Below are positions 1 through 10,337 of a stretch of DNA of 64,000 bases, one piece after another. Each line of letters begins with the position of its first letter. The first letter of the stretch is position 1. A program made the position numbers and the translations under genes. The stretch is from Lytechinus variegatus. Lineage: Eukaryota; Echinodermata; Echinoidea; Temnopleuroida; Toxopneustidae. The notes under the pieces are model-generated. The model was not told the origin of the DNA. It ran no database searches and saw nothing but the letters and a program-made list of their open reading frames with translations. The stretch is from the NCBI RefSeq assembly GCF_018143015.1, contig NC_054743.1, positions 28,740,934 through 28,804,933 of the forward strand, given 5' to 3'.

Positions 1-299
1 CGAGGTAGTACAATTTTCCTAGTTATCTCCTTTCCATCTTCTGATTCCCATCTCCTCATCAAGACACCTTTTTGTACTTCTAGCAAAGTCCAGTTTACCC
101 AGTAAGCCTTAGTAGCTGATGATAGGTGCGAAACATCTTTCCAGCTCGGCCGCTCACTGCATATTTCCTTCCATCTCAAAATATGCTTTATATCTCCATC
201 TTGTAACTGTGCCTTCCTGATTTCCTCTTCAGTTATTGGCGTAAATGTTAAGGTAGACATCTCCTTTTCATCACACTCTCCAGCCTCCATGTCAAAATC
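1..299 (-). pseudogene. Ty3/gypsy pol continuation, spacer before integrase (runs off window)
   Basis: Read on the minus strand from 299 leftward, one frame is open to the window edge. It gives the lysine/glutamate-rich linker that follows RNase H in Ty3/gypsy polyproteins, including a W-x(4)-L-x-V stretch, then VLMRRWESEDG and a run ending near IVLP. That resembles the segment preceding the integrase zinc-binding domain. It lies in a different frame from the pol ORF that ends at 434, so the polyprotein is interrupted here. The integrase catalytic core, 3' polypurine tract and second LTR must lie left of position 1. Family assignment rests on pattern and context. Confidence 0.65.
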
Positions 300-433
300 T
301 TGCGTTAAGTAAGTAGATAGAATCCAATATAGTTCACTACGAAAAACAATGATATAAATTCAATTAATGTCACAAATTCACATTCAAATGGAAATAAAGT
401 CTATTTCTTTACTTCTCTTCCATTTCCAGTCTT
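300..433 (-). other. A+T-rich frame break inside gypsy pol
   Basis: This 134-bp A+T-rich interval separates the pol ORF (stop codon at 434-436) from its continuation in another frame. All three minus-strand frames contain stops. Donor-like and acceptor-like dinucleotides are present, but none joins the two ORFs convincingly because the pol stop comes first. It may be a small insertion, decay, or a boundary between two separately translated ORFs. Confidence 0.45.
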
Positions 434-2467
434 CTAAAATCTCCTACAATGTCGGCAATCGGTGCAAGGTCGTCTGGATAACCCATCAGCATTCAAGTGG
501 ACACGTCCAGCACGATGCTCTAAGGTGAGTTGGTACTGTGTTATCACTTCAAGCCATCTGGCTAACTGTCCTTCAGGATTCCTAAACTCTAGTAGCCATC
601 TAAGTGCACCATGATCTGTTCTAACTTTCACTTTTTGTCCATACAGATAATGACGGAAATGCTTGAGAAAGTTCACAACAGCTAATAGCTCCCTCCTTGT
701 TACGCAGTAATTCTGTTCTGCAGGATTTAGAGTCTTACTGGCATATGCAATAACCCTTTCCTTTCCCTCTTGTTCTTGTGAAAGTACTGCTCCTATTGCA
801 AAATTGCTGGCGTCTGTATCAAGAATGAATCCAACATTCAGTCTTGGGTAGGCTAGAATTGGGGCGGTCGTTAACATTCTCTTCATCATCTGAAAAGCCT
901 CCTCGCATTCTGTTGTCCAGATGAAGGGCTCATCTTTCTTGGTTAGATTGGTAAGTGGTTTCGCCACATCAGAGAATTTGAGTATGAATCTCCTGTAGTA
1001 GGATGCTAATCCAAGAAAACTCCGCACCTCTGTCTGGTTGGTTGGTGTGGGCCATGATTTAACAGCCTCTATCTTATCCGGGTCAGTCTTCACTCCATCG
1101 GACGATACCACATGTCCCAGATATAAGACCTCCTTCTGAAATAGATGACACTTCTTGGGTTTCAATTTCAGGTTTGCTTCTCTTAGTCGCTGTAGAGTTA
1201 TTCTCATTCTATTGATCATCTCAGATACATTAGAGCCATAGACTATTATGTCATCTAGGTAGATTAAGAGTATCTTCCATTGCAGACCTCTGAACACATT
1301 TTCCATCAACCTCTCAAAAGTAGATGGCGCATTGCAAAGTCCGAATGGCATGACCTCGAATTGGTATAATCCTCCTGGTACCACAAATGCTGATTTTTCT
1401 TTAGCATCATCATCTAAGGGAACTTGCCAGTAGCCTGAAGCTAAGTCTAGCGTGCAAAAGTAACTTGCACCTTCAAGAGAATCCAGTGATTCAGCAATGT
1501 TAGGTAATGGAAACGAATCTTTCACAGTATTCTGATTCAGGAGTCTGTAGTCTACGCAGAATCGTTTGGTTCCATCCTTCTTATCCACCAATACTATCGG
1601 GGAAGACCAGGCACTGGATGAAGGTGTGATGATCCCTCGTGCTAGCATGTCTTCAATTTGCTTCTCTACTTCTTCCCTCTGACCCATAGGGTGGCGTCTA
1701 GGTCTCTGCCTAATAGGGGCATTGCTTGTAGTATGGATACTGTGCTTCAACTTGTCGGTACATCCAATATCATGGTCACCTTTTGAGAATACATCACAGA
1801 AATCTGTCAATAGGGTAGCAACATCAGAATGGTGAGCATCTTCAATGTTCGGTTTAGCTCTCTCAAAGATATCTGTCAAATGTTCTGGTATCTCCTGTTT
1901 GATGACCATCGCCAGTCTGTTACTTCTGTGATTTGTGCACGAAATAGTCTCTCCATGTAAGGTTACCATCATTCGCTCACAATCAATAGTTGCATTTGTT
2001 TCTTGTAAGAAGTCCATTCCAATAATTCCATCCACATCTATTCCAGCTATGATGACAGACACATCATACATCCTTCCGGAAATGCTCATTGGAATAACTG
2101 TCTCCCCAAATACTTCAATCGGGGTTCCATTGGCTTGTCTCAGTTGAATTTCTGTCTCCTTCACACCTGGCATTCTATCATGGTATGCTTGACCCAAAAT
2201 AGCTCCAGACACAATAGTTATTGTTGACCCAGTGTCTACCAACATATATCTTGTTTCACTCCTTATATCTACTGGTATATACATAGCTTGGTTAACATCT
2301 CGAATAATGCAAATCAAGGGATCCGCTGCTTCTCGTTGAACATCTAGTTCTGTGGACCTGTCTGGTCTGGCCGTCCCGTGGTCCTGCGAGTTGGCCTTCT
2401 GTCGTTTCCCTGGTATGGTTTGCTGCAAACACGACTGATGTGTCCAGGCTCTCCACAGTTGAAGCAC
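434..2467 (-). CDS. pol: Ty3/gypsy Pol: aspartic protease, reverse transcriptase, RNase H
   Basis: A 677-residue minus-strand ORF. A retropepsin-like active site, VDTGST, lies near residue 77. The reverse transcriptase follows, with the catalytic YLDD at about 403-406, the upstream FCTLDLASGYWQ motif and MPFGLCNAPSTFERLM. RNase H follows, with a TDAS motif near residue 549 and TDHGALRWL near the end. Domain order PR-RT-RH is that of Ty3/gypsy (Metaviridae) elements. The first roughly 40 residues overlap gag and are probably reached by -1 frameshifting rather than by the listed ATG. The ORF ends at 434 after a short Cys/Arg-rich tail (CTDCRHC). The integrase is not in this frame; a related reading frame resumes at 299. 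The coding region is otherwise undamaged, which suggests a fairly young copy. Confidence 0.95.
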   Translation of the reverse strand: MLQLWRAWTHQSCLQQTIPGKRQKANSQDHGTARPDRSTELDVQREAADPLICIIRDVNQAMYIPVDIRSETRYMLVDTGSTITIVSGAILGQAYHDRMPGVKETEIQLRQANGTPIEVFGETVIPMSISGRMYDVSVIIAGIDVDGIIGMDFLQETNATIDCERMMVTLHGETISCTNHRSNRLAMVIKQEIPEHLTDIFERAKPNIEDAHHSDVATLLTDFCDVFSKGDHDIGCTDKLKHSIHTTSNAPIRQRPRRHPMGQREEVEKQIEDMLARGIITPSSSAWSSPIVLVDKKDGTKRFCVDYRLLNQNTVKDSFPLPNIAESLDSLEGASYFCTLDLASGYWQVPLDDDAKEKSAFVVPGGLYQFEVMPFGLCNAPSTFERLMENVFRGLQWKILLIYLDDIIVYGSNVSEMINRMRITLQRLREANLKLKPKKCHLFQKEVLYLGHVVSSDGVKTDPDKIEAVKSWPTPTNQTEVRSFLGLASYYRRFILKFSDVAKPLTNLTKKDEPFIWTTECEEAFQMMKRMLTTAPILAYPRLNVGFILDTDASNFAIGAVLSQEQEGKERVIAYASKTLNPAEQNYCVTRRELLAVVNFLKHFRHYLYGQKVKVRTDHGALRWLLEFRNPEGQLARWLEVITQYQLTLEHRAGRVHLNADGLSRRPCTDCRHCRRF

Positions 2468-3378
2468 ACAATTCGTGGTGGACCTCCATTCCTGTTCACA
2501 CTCATCTGTCTCATCATTGATTTGATTTCTTGTAGGCTTGACTTTAATTCTTGTATCTCCTTCTTTACTTTCTCATCTGCAGGTGACGACTTTACAGCAT
2601 CCCCTACTGCTCTGACGTGACGTGGCCTAATCCTCTCTCGTGCCTTCTCTGTCTGTAGAAAAGACTCTGTAGTCAATGCAGCACTAATCGCCTCTTCAAG
2701 TGTTCTGGGATGAGCTCGGAAAATGGCAGCCCTGATTTCACCATCATCGATCGCTTCTGAAAAGTGTCCACGAGCAAGCCTCTCTCGAGCATCGTTGCTT
2801 AGCTCCGGGTAGGCTAAGCAGGTCAAATCTCTAATTGCCTGACCCAATTCCTGTAAGCTCTCCTTCGGCTGTCGTCGCCTAGTCCTCAACTCCAGCAAGA
2901 AATTTTCAGCATTCTCTCTCGGTCCAAATCGTCGCTCCAAAAGAGAAGTTAGATTGGAGTATGTGAGATCCTGTCCAAATGGAATATTATTCAAGACCTT
3001 CAGTGCAGCGCCTTGCAGTCTCGTGGCGAGATATTGTCCAGCCTCGACATCATCCCAATTATTCAATCTTCTGCAGACGTCAAAGTGTCGGCGATAGTCC
3101 GTCCATGGTACCTTCCCAGCAAACTTATCCGGCAAAACGTCCCTGGCTCCAGATCCTCTCAGTTTCTTCGGGTCGGTCGTTTGGTGACTCCCAACATAGG
3201 AAGCATTATTTCGGAATTGAGTTGGCGTATAAACCTGGCGCCTCTCCGCAGGAATAGCATCTCCATAATTGGCCATGTCTACCGCTATCTCCGGATCCTG
3301 CTCATCTAATACCCAGCTCCTCTGGACTCCATTATTTCCAGTATCTCCTGCTGCCAACTCAGCGTTTGGTTCCATCAT
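2344..3378 (-). CDS. gag: Ty3/gypsy Gag with CCHC zinc knuckle
   Basis: The open frame extends from 3465, but the first methionines that begin a sensible Gag are the paired ATG codons at 3373-3378 (MMEPNAEL). The residues upstream are A+T-rich leader translation. The central part (PDKFAGKVPWTDYRRHF, then ARL-type helices with LRTRRRQP) matches the retrotransposon capsid pattern of gypsy elements. A single CCHC knuckle, CFNCGEPGHISRVC, lies near the C terminus for RNA binding. The frame closes at 2344, overlapping pol by about 120 bp in the -1 frame. The product would form the particle shell. About 345 residues from the chosen start. Confidence 0.9.
   Translation of the reverse strand: MMEPNAELAAGDTGNNGVQRSWVLDEQDPEIAVDMANYGDAIPAERRQVYTPTQFRNNASYVGSHQTTDPKKLRGSGARDVLPDKFAGKVPWTDYRRHFDVCRRLNNWDDVEAGQYLATRLQGAALKVLNNIPFGQDLTYSNLTSLLERRFGPRENAENFLLELRTRRRQPKESLQELGQAIRDLTCLAYPELSNDARERLARGHFSEAIDDGEIRAAIFRAHPRTLEEAISAALTTESFLQTEKARERIRPRHVRAVGDAVKSSPADEKVKKEIQELKSSLQEIKSMMRQMSVNRNGGPPRIVCFNCGEPGHISRVCSKPYQGNDRRPTRRTTGRPDQTGPQN
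2354..2410 (-). promoter_or_regulatory. -1 ribosomal frameshift signal between gag and pol
   Basis: On the minus strand the heptamer GGGAAAC (2410 to 2404) fits the X-XXY-YYZ rule and sits in exactly the required phase of gag (xxG GGA AAC). Slipping back one base gives GGG AAA and then the pol frame. Seven bases downstream, GGCC (2396-2393) can pair with GGCC (2372-2369), and GGACC (2384-2380) can pair with GGTCC (2358-2354). The two stems interleave, which is an H-type pseudoknot topology. The gag stop lies at 2346-2344, beyond the signal. Stem energies were not computed. Confidence 0.75.
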
Positions 3379-3797
3379 ACCGAGTGCTATAATTTTTAAT
3401 ATATTTGGATGTATGTTTATTTTCTTGTGTTTAAGTATAAATATACATGTATAAAATTGTGTCAAGCAAACGTACCCTTACATTGTAAAAGGAATAGATT
3501 TCCTTATAATTCACAGTGATTGATTCACTGTGAGTATGTCCATAGGACATATAAATGCTCATTTTCCATATTCAATCTTAACTTATCTAATGCACACTTG
3601 TAATTAGGAACTCAAAACACAACTTATTTACTATACATAGCTTAAACAATGTATTCCTAAATATCTACTAGTACCGTACACAACTATACATAATAATAGC
3701 AAAATTCTTATATACTTAATACACATCATTCTACTACTTAGTAGACAAAATGTAGTCTTTTTCTCTTTTAAAAGTGGAGGGGTTCTTTGAAAAGACC
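3379..3797 (-). other. Retrotransposon leader between primer site and gag
   Basis: A+T-rich sequence with no convincing gene on either strand. It lies between the primer binding sites and the gag start, so it is read as the 5' leader of the gypsy element. Short ORFs in it have no recognisable content. Confidence 0.5.
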
Positions 3798-3816
3798 ATC
3801 CCACACCGCTACCAAA
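3798..3816 (-). repeat. Second primer-site-like copy, 60 bp from the first
   Basis: A segment of about 35 bp containing GACCATCCCA, a variant of the tRNA-Leu complement, a short A run and TGTAA occurs twice, at about 3792-3823 and 3849-3883. The inner copy carries its own TGTAA terminus-like end. It looks like a tandem duplication of the LTR-end and primer-site junction. Confidence 0.55.
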
Positions 3817-3854
3817 AATGTAAATTCTTGGTGCGGGGACTCTACAAAAAGACC

Positions 3855-3874
3855 ATCCCACCGCCGTGCCACCA
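3855..3874 (-). promoter_or_regulatory. Primer binding site, tRNA-Leu type
   Basis: On the minus strand the sequence begins TGGTGGCA and continues GCGGTGGGAT. That is the complement of the 3' end of an animal tRNA-Leu (AAG) with its CCA tail, except for a two-base insertion (CG). It lies four bases inside the putative LTR terminus (TTACA at 3883-3879). Position and orientation are those expected for minus-strand priming of a leftward-coding gypsy element. Confidence 0.55.
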
Positions 3875-4220
3875 AAAATGTAACGCGAGACCCCCTCAAA
3901 TAAAAGTATGCTGCCACCACAATAGTTTATAGAGTTATTGAGCTCTCGACCAAGCATTATTTAACACTTGACCATAAATGAAGAACGTTTCCTCGATGAG
4001 AACTTTAATTAATTAAATGTCCAGTAAACCTCCAATCAGAATAGCTGTCTCATGATCCAATATCTGAGATTACGCTTCAAGGCCTATGATTGGTCCATCT
4101 TCTCGCATCGACCGCCAACTTTTAGCCTCTCCATTCTGCCACAGCCATGGATGTTGAAGGAGCTCCGATGACCTGAAGAAAAACCGTCATTTCTCCCGTC
4201 TTGAGACTTCAGACATACTT

Positions 4221-4371
4221 CAAAGAAAGATGGGAAATTTTAGCTTTGTATTCTAATTTAATCGAAGTCACTCAGTGAGTAAACTCACCTACAAAATTTA
4301 ATAGGTGAGTTTACTCACTGAATGACTTCGATTAAATTAAATACAAAGCTAAAATTTCCCATCTTTCTTTG
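4221..4371. repeat. Foldback element, about 70-bp arms
   Basis: Arms 4221-4290 and 4303-4371 are near-perfect reverse complements with a 12-bp loop, beginning CAAAGAAAGATGGGAAATTT. Little or no unique interior, so it is a hairpin MITE-like insert inside the gene-less leader or LTR region. No clear target duplication was seen. Confidence 0.8.
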
Positions 4372-7104
4372 ATAGAGAAGCCATGTAGCAAAATCTCTAT
4401 TCACTCACGTACAATACTTGTTCGCCTTGTGTTTCTACACACACGCTCAGGCATATCCACTTCACACACGTGCAGTCACCTAAGTTAAATTATGCACATC
4501 GACATCCATAGTGATCAGGCTATGCTTCGCAACCAATCATTCTAGTCTGTTTCAGTTCTCGATTCCACTCTTTATCACTGGGTCTCACTAGGTAAGCGTA
4601 GTTTCCCAAGCTCGATGTCGCGTTCCGTTTTCTTGCAATATACAAGGTTGGTCTATAAATAAACTAAGAACCCTAACTTAAATAATGCTTAAACTAATTG
4701 TACGGTACTTCTTATCCCTAATCACATCATCAATCAATCATCACTACTCAATCGATCACCATTTCTAATTCTAAGACTTAACAACAAATCCAATTTATTG
4801 GATTCATCATTCTCAAACACTGATCACTAATCATCTTCCTTCTATGCAAAGTGTGCAAGTCCAATTACTGATTCCTAAGAAAAATAAAATAAAGTTCAAC
4901 TGAACTTTAATATAAGAAATTTTGAAGTTAACAATTCTTCTGAACATTTCACAATAAAATTTGGATATTTACATCAATTTACATAAGTATAAAAATTCAT
5001 TGAATATGGAATGAGCAATATTAAATTGTATAACTTAACTCTACGTAGATAAGAATTTAACTGTAAGTCTGTGCATGTCACTCTTAAATTGAAAGAATGA
5101 TAAATAGAATAATAATTAATTGCTAAGTTGATAAATCCTATGTATTACTGTTACAAATACACTATCGGTATCGTTTGTAAGTATTGATTATTACCTAAGC
5201 TACATCCTACTTTAGTTCCGTACTTTATACTCCGTAGAGTTGTGTTCCCTCTCAGAGTTATTTCCACTTAAAACTGTAAACTACTCTCCACAAAGGTTCC
5301 AGGACCAATGGTTCTTTTCTGTCGATCTGACTTATGTGAGTAATCCTATCTAAACTGCCAGCAGTTACTCAATATCTTTCTCCATCCAATGTCACTAACC
5401 CAATACAACACACCAATCTCCAAAAATATTCTTATCCTATCAACCTCTCAACGGGCCTTGTTTACCAGCCTTACAGCGCCTACAAAACTCCCACTCACTT
5501 TGTCGGTGTGAAGTTTGTATCAACATCCAACATTCTGTGTGATGAAAAGCCTCAGAAATCCGTAAATATCCCTAATCATCACGGGTTCAAGAATAGACTC
5601 ACATAGTACCTTTCTTAGCATTAAAGCCTACCGGAAACTCTAACCTCGTCCCTGCTGTCTGAGCATACAGCTAAGCAAAACAAGTCTGAAAGACCAACAC
5701 CTTATTCCTATTTCAGTGTTAAGTAAATCAACCAACTATTTATACAATGTCAATGCTCTAATGAAGAATTAAGCTTCATCCATAAATTGAGTTTACTTCA
5801 GTCTATAAACATCAAGTATCCTTAATAAAATATGTGAATGACTGCACAGACAATTATTTACAAGTTATTTACAAATGCTTTCTGATACTCAGGTATTTAC
5901 ATCTCATCTATTATTTACATGTCATTCTGATTATATCGTAATCTTAATCAGAATTAATATTCAGTATTCTGATATAACATTAAATATTTTGATATAACAA
6001 AATATTCTGGTCTTAATAACTACAAATATTCTGATCTTAACAACTACGGGAATTGCATGCTTGACACTATGTAACACGTGACCTTAACATCCACACACTC
6101 ATGATGGCTAGTTTTGTTTAGTTTTGATCCTATTTGTATATGATGTAAGAAATGTAAATAAATAACCAAAGTCATTAATCCTGAAATTAGAATTGAGTTA
6201 ACGACTCTATCAATAAATATTGTTTAAACGACCAATGTGGAAAAATGCCAAAGTCAGATCAATATTCAAAGCAATACCAAAACAACACACATTCCAGAAC
6301 AACTTGACAGTTTTATGCCAAATGTTACTGACCAAAAGATAATCTCTGTTTAGAGATTGAAAATCTGACACTAGCCTTTTCCACGTTGGTAGAATAATTT
6401 TATCAATGCAGTAATTTAATTTCCCTGACTAGATAATTTGATTAAGTATTCAGACTGTCAAGAGTCCTTAAAAGGACTGCCTAAATATAGTCATCAAGTC
6501 AGAAATAAATTCATAATATAAAAATGCATAAATTATCCAATTTCATAAATAAGGTAATTAAATAGAATTATCCATTCAGGAGATTCCAGAAAGATAAATT
6601 AATAGTCAGCATTCATGTTCACTATCGTGACCATCAATTAATTTCTATCTGCTTTTAAACAGCTGTGTTCATGTCAAAATGAACACAAACAAGCACCAAT
6701 AAATGCTTTCATATCTTCTCTAGATATCTATCAAACAATCAGTAGACTTGATAAATCAATCAAAGTCTGCGAAAGAATAACAAAAGCTGCCCAATTTCTG
6801 TGAACAACTGATAAATCCAAGCTGACTATAAAGAAATGCAACAGAGTATTGGTTGCCTAAGATCGTCACGAACCCCAAAAAGGTGACGAACGATTTCAAA
6901 TTCGTAGCTAAAATTCATCATTATTCTCGCTGAATTCTCTGAATGGAACTAAGTGTCATATTATGACGTAATGTACTCACAGAAGAATGCTTAAGTTGAA
7001 TGAACAATGAATAGTGGTTCAGAGAGAGAGATTGAGTGAGAGACTTTCAACGATCCTACTCTAAAGAGCTTGCAGACGATATGGCAAACTCTCGAAAACC
7101 TCGC

Positions 7105-7114
7105 CTATTTATAG
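7105..7114 (-). promoter_or_regulatory. TATA box, leftward promoter
   Basis: CTATAAATAG on the minus strand, in a GC-richer context, followed about 30 bp downstream by sequence rich in TCTCTCAC. It is oriented toward gag-pol. It fits a core promoter of the retrotransposon; an unrelated promoter is possible. Confidence 0.5.
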
Positions 7115-7156
7115 ACTTTTGGCCCCCCAGGATTTTGGCAATTTCTGAGCTCATTA

Positions 7157-7266
7157 CATTACGCGGCGGGTTGTTATGTAATTTTAGTGCTTTAAAAACC
7201 ACTCAGTTCACATAACATTACGCGGCGGGATGCTATGCAAATTCAGTACTTTAAAATACACAAGAT
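7157..7266. repeat. Two 59-bp direct repeats behind the TATA box
   Basis: Copies start at 7157 and 7216 with CATTACGCGGCGGG and continue with a related A+T-rich part ending in GCTTTAAAA or ACTTTAAAA. Repeats of this kind in a U3 region often act as enhancers; that function is inferred. Confidence 0.6.
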
Positions 7267-7748
7267 AGTGCGTCTGTGCGCGTATGCGCGCATCAGAGCT
7301 TAAGATCCAAGGAAAAGTTCAAAATACTGCCGGTAATCGTCTCAGAATAAAGGAAAATAACAGTATCCAAACATGAATGAAGAAATTCCAGCAATAAATT
7401 AGTGCTGTCATCAACTTTCATGGAATTTACACAAAAGGTAAGATTCAAATTTGACTTAGAGCTATTTAAACGCTCATAAAATTTCATAACAGACCATACC
7501 GGTCCCATAAATAGATCGTACTGCTGGCTCTACGCGATTATGGCGTGACCATAGAGTTATATAAACCTAAACACTAGAGGGCTCACTTGAGATAAATTCA
7601 TGTTCCTTTTGATTTACGGCGGCCATTTTACATCAGGGCAACGGAGCACGCTAGCGCGCTAGCTACACACACAGTAGTGCAGTGGAAATTAGAACTGCTG
7701 CAGTCAGCTGATCGACGCGAAGGCGACAAGAAGAAGGCGACAATAAAA

Positions 7749-7825
7749 ATGCCAAGCTCTTAGTCTTGTGCCTGCTATTGTTGCTCCAATCGTTGGAAGA
7801 GTGGAACGTCTATTTGTTTCCACCG
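7749..7825 (+). pseudogene. THAP-domain first exon with premature stop
   Basis: ATG at 7749 opens MPSS, then a TAG codon at 7761-7763, then SCACYCCSNRWKSGTSICFHR. This is the start of a C2CH THAP zinc finger: Cys-x4-Cys, the N-R pair, and F-H before the first splice site. The exon ends at a consensus donor (CG|GTAAGA, 7826), as in many THAP genes. THAP domains bind DNA in transcription factors and P-element-like transposases. The in-frame stop at codon 5 would abolish the product unless translation starts elsewhere, so it is called a pseudogene. The middle exon that should carry the invariant Trp and Cys-x2-His was not found between here and 9605. Confidence 0.6.
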
Positions 7826-9605
7826 GTAAGAAAACTCCCGTTGGTATAATGAATGTAAAAACTCCCTTGGCTGGGTTAGAAAGTTGACGTTCTCTTAGTC
7901 TTAATCAACTGCTACAATTTCTGTATGTGGGACTGAACAATTCCAATTGCTGTGTTTTGTGGGCCTGTACTTCTGAAGACGAAGCTGTGCACTACATTGC
8001 GAGTCAGAAAAAATGTTACACTTTAAATTAAGTATTCTTTTTTTAAAAGAAAATGTAGGATTCAGATAGAATTTCTAGCATATATTCTATGGATAGATAG
8101 ATCTAGAGTCAAGATTAGATATTTATTCCTGTCAGTGTCACTTGGTAAAATTTGTTTCTGTGTGTGTTGTTGACAATGAGTGACATTGTTGTGGTTGAGA
8201 CGTGCGCAGCCATGCCCATGACAGCCATTGTCATGATTATTTGTAAAAGTGTCGAAACCCATTTGCGCCAAGTCAAGTGATTACGGTACCTGCTGAATCA
8301 GAGACAAAAAGCATTCACACAAACTTTGATAATAAACATAGATCCTGTAAATGTGAGGTCTCGATCTACGCATAAACTTAACGCTCATTGTTTGTTTGAA
8401 TATTTTTTTGCCTGTTTCAGCAGGTAATCACCTGACTTCGCGCAAATGGGTTTTGACATTTATCAAACATAGAAATTAGCCTGAATTAGTTGAATTTTTT
8501 TATGATTTAGCTTAGACCATAATGAGCTGCCAAAGTTTAACATACAAAAGTACTCTACTCATTACCTCAGGTGAGGGTGTGTTCGGTCCACTCCCTTCAT
8601 GCCCTTAGGGTAGAGTACATGTAGTGCAGTGGAGGGTGACCCTTATAGAACTTGAACACACTTTTATGAAGTGCATTTGCAACTAATTTACCAAGTACAT
8701 ATTATTTTAATCCTGCAATAATCGTGCAATAGTAAGTGTCCCAAAAATATTTTAGCAGTGAAATGTCAAAGAGACTACTTGTATATGAGTGTAATTTTTT
8801 TTTTTTGGGGGGGGAGGGGGGGGGTAAACTTAACTTTTTCATGAATATCAAAGTGGAATCCAACCCAAATGAAAAGTTGTTTTTAGAGGAAAGATAAGAA
8901 TCAGACAAGTTGATAGGTGCAAGACTTCAAATTGGCTGCACATGTGATGTTATAGTGATGTCAGGCATAGACTACTACTCTTCCATGTGCCCCAATACTT
9001 AAAATGACTAAAAATTTTTTTTTCAAGTTTTATTTCAAATTATGTTTTTCTTTCATGTGGACATAAAACAATATGCCACCTGGGATACATATATATTTTG
9101 ATTACTGCCCCAAGGGAATAGCTACTTAACAGAAAACCACAAATCCCTGATAATTAGTGCATGGCCTATGAGGAAGTTATCCTTGCGCCTTGTCATAATT
9201 TACTTACACAGTAACCAATTTGAAATTTGCATTAATTGGCAAGATCTTAATTTTAAAGCAACCATAACTTTTTTATTGCTTGTCGGATTCCTTTCAAAAT
9301 TTCACCAATCTGTTTTATTTATTTTCTCCTTCCCACATAACATGTTATGACCAAGGTTGGATTCCCCATTTAATAAGGAAAATGAAACCGCACATTGCAT
9401 AGAAGTGTGGATAAAGTCTTTTTTATTCTGGACTTAAACCTGTGTTTAGCATGTACGTATGAGATTACCATCCTCTGTGTTTTGAGAAAAATGAGTTTAT
9501 CTTCTTGCATATTGAAGCTAAGAAATCTCATAGACAGTTGAAAAGAAGGTATTCCTTACTTTGTTTCATATTATATGTTTCCTCTGATGTTATTTTTCAC
9601 TGCAG
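7826..9605 (+). other. Intron-like interval of the THAP remnant, with foldback repeat
   Basis: A+T-rich sequence between the two THAP-like exons. I could not find the expected middle THAP exon. An inverted repeat lies at 8241-8297 and 8416-8467 (arms share ACCCATTTGCGC). A poly-T/poly-G stretch sits at about 8799-8824. Small ORFs here show no family resemblance. Confidence 0.45.
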
Positions 9606-9969
9606 GTACATGTATTCATCCAAGGGATGACAGAGAAAAATACAGGCATACACTGACGGCACAGGCAGTCCCTTCTTTGTTTCTTTGTCATCCACCCCTC
9701 AAGCAGCCTGTCATCCAAAAGAGGAAGCCTCCCATCAAAAGAAGTCTGCCAACAGAGGATACAGTACCATCTGGGCCTTCACCCAAAAGGATTCACAATG
9801 AACATTCATTAATTTGAATGAGGAGTTGATGAAAGAAAAGCTGCAAGACACTCGGAAAAGGCTTGCTGAAACAATGAAGGAACTCAAGTTTGCGAAAAGA
9901 AAAATCAAGACGAGAGAGAAGACCATCTCATCTCTCCTTAGCAGCATTTTTATGATCAATAATATTTAG
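9606..9969 (+). pseudogene. THAP gene distal exon, coiled coil after a frameshift
   Basis: An acceptor (pyrimidines then CAG at 9603-9605) precedes TCIHPRDDREKYRHTLTAQ and then AVPSLF, the conserved AVPxLF box that closes a THAP domain. A basic, proline-rich linker follows to a stop after HSLI at about 9817. A second frame, open from 9802, continues in register as NLNEELMKEKLQDTRKRLAE. It is a charged heptad-like coiled coil running to TAG at 9967-9969. THAP proteins often carry such a coiled coil after the finger. A one-base frame change between 9801 and 9814 therefore splits the ancestral exon. With the stop in the first exon this suggests a decayed gene, though an assembly error could explain the frame change. 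Confidence 0.6.
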
Positions 9970-10337
9970 AAGATGAAAATGACCATTGTGAACAGCTCAT
10001 TAGGCATTTCATTTTGCTGTACATTAAGATTGTTTCCCAACATCACGGCAGGCTGTTCACTCGTCGTTCAGCCATTAAAAAGGCCTCGTAGAAACCTATT
10101 GTGCACCAGCTCCAATCCCATGAAAGAATGTAAAGCTATTCTACACAGCGTTCAACAAAAAGTGATCGAATCTGTTTAATAGGCATAAGGTGTTTAAAGA
10201 CCTAAAAGCAACATTTTATATCAATAATATTCAGAAGATGAAGGTGATCATTGTGTACAACAGCTCTTAAGGCATTTCAGTTCGCTGTACATTAAGACTG
10301 TTTCCCATCATTACAACAGGCTGTTCACTCGTCATTA
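9946..10337 (+). repeat. Direct duplication of a 125-bp segment
   Basis: 9946-10067 and 10210-10337 are clearly related: both carry ATCAATAATATT, then AGAAGATGAA, and end with GGCTGTTCACTCGTC. The unit begins at the end of the THAP coiled coil, so the duplication involves the 3' end of that gene. Confidence 0.75.

Larger units (their letters stand above)
3879..7265 (-). mobile_element. Probable 5' LTR (far boundary uncertain)
   Basis: TGTAACGCG at 3879 would be the inner LTR end (CGCGTTACA on the minus strand) next to the primer site. The region beyond has no gene. A minus-strand TATA box at 7105-7114 and two 59-bp repeats behind it look like a retroelement promoter, which would make the LTR more than 3 kb. 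A short alternative ends at 3965, where TTTAACA could be the outer terminus of an 87-bp LTR. The partner LTR is outside the window, so the choice cannot be made from sequence here. Confidence 0.35.
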
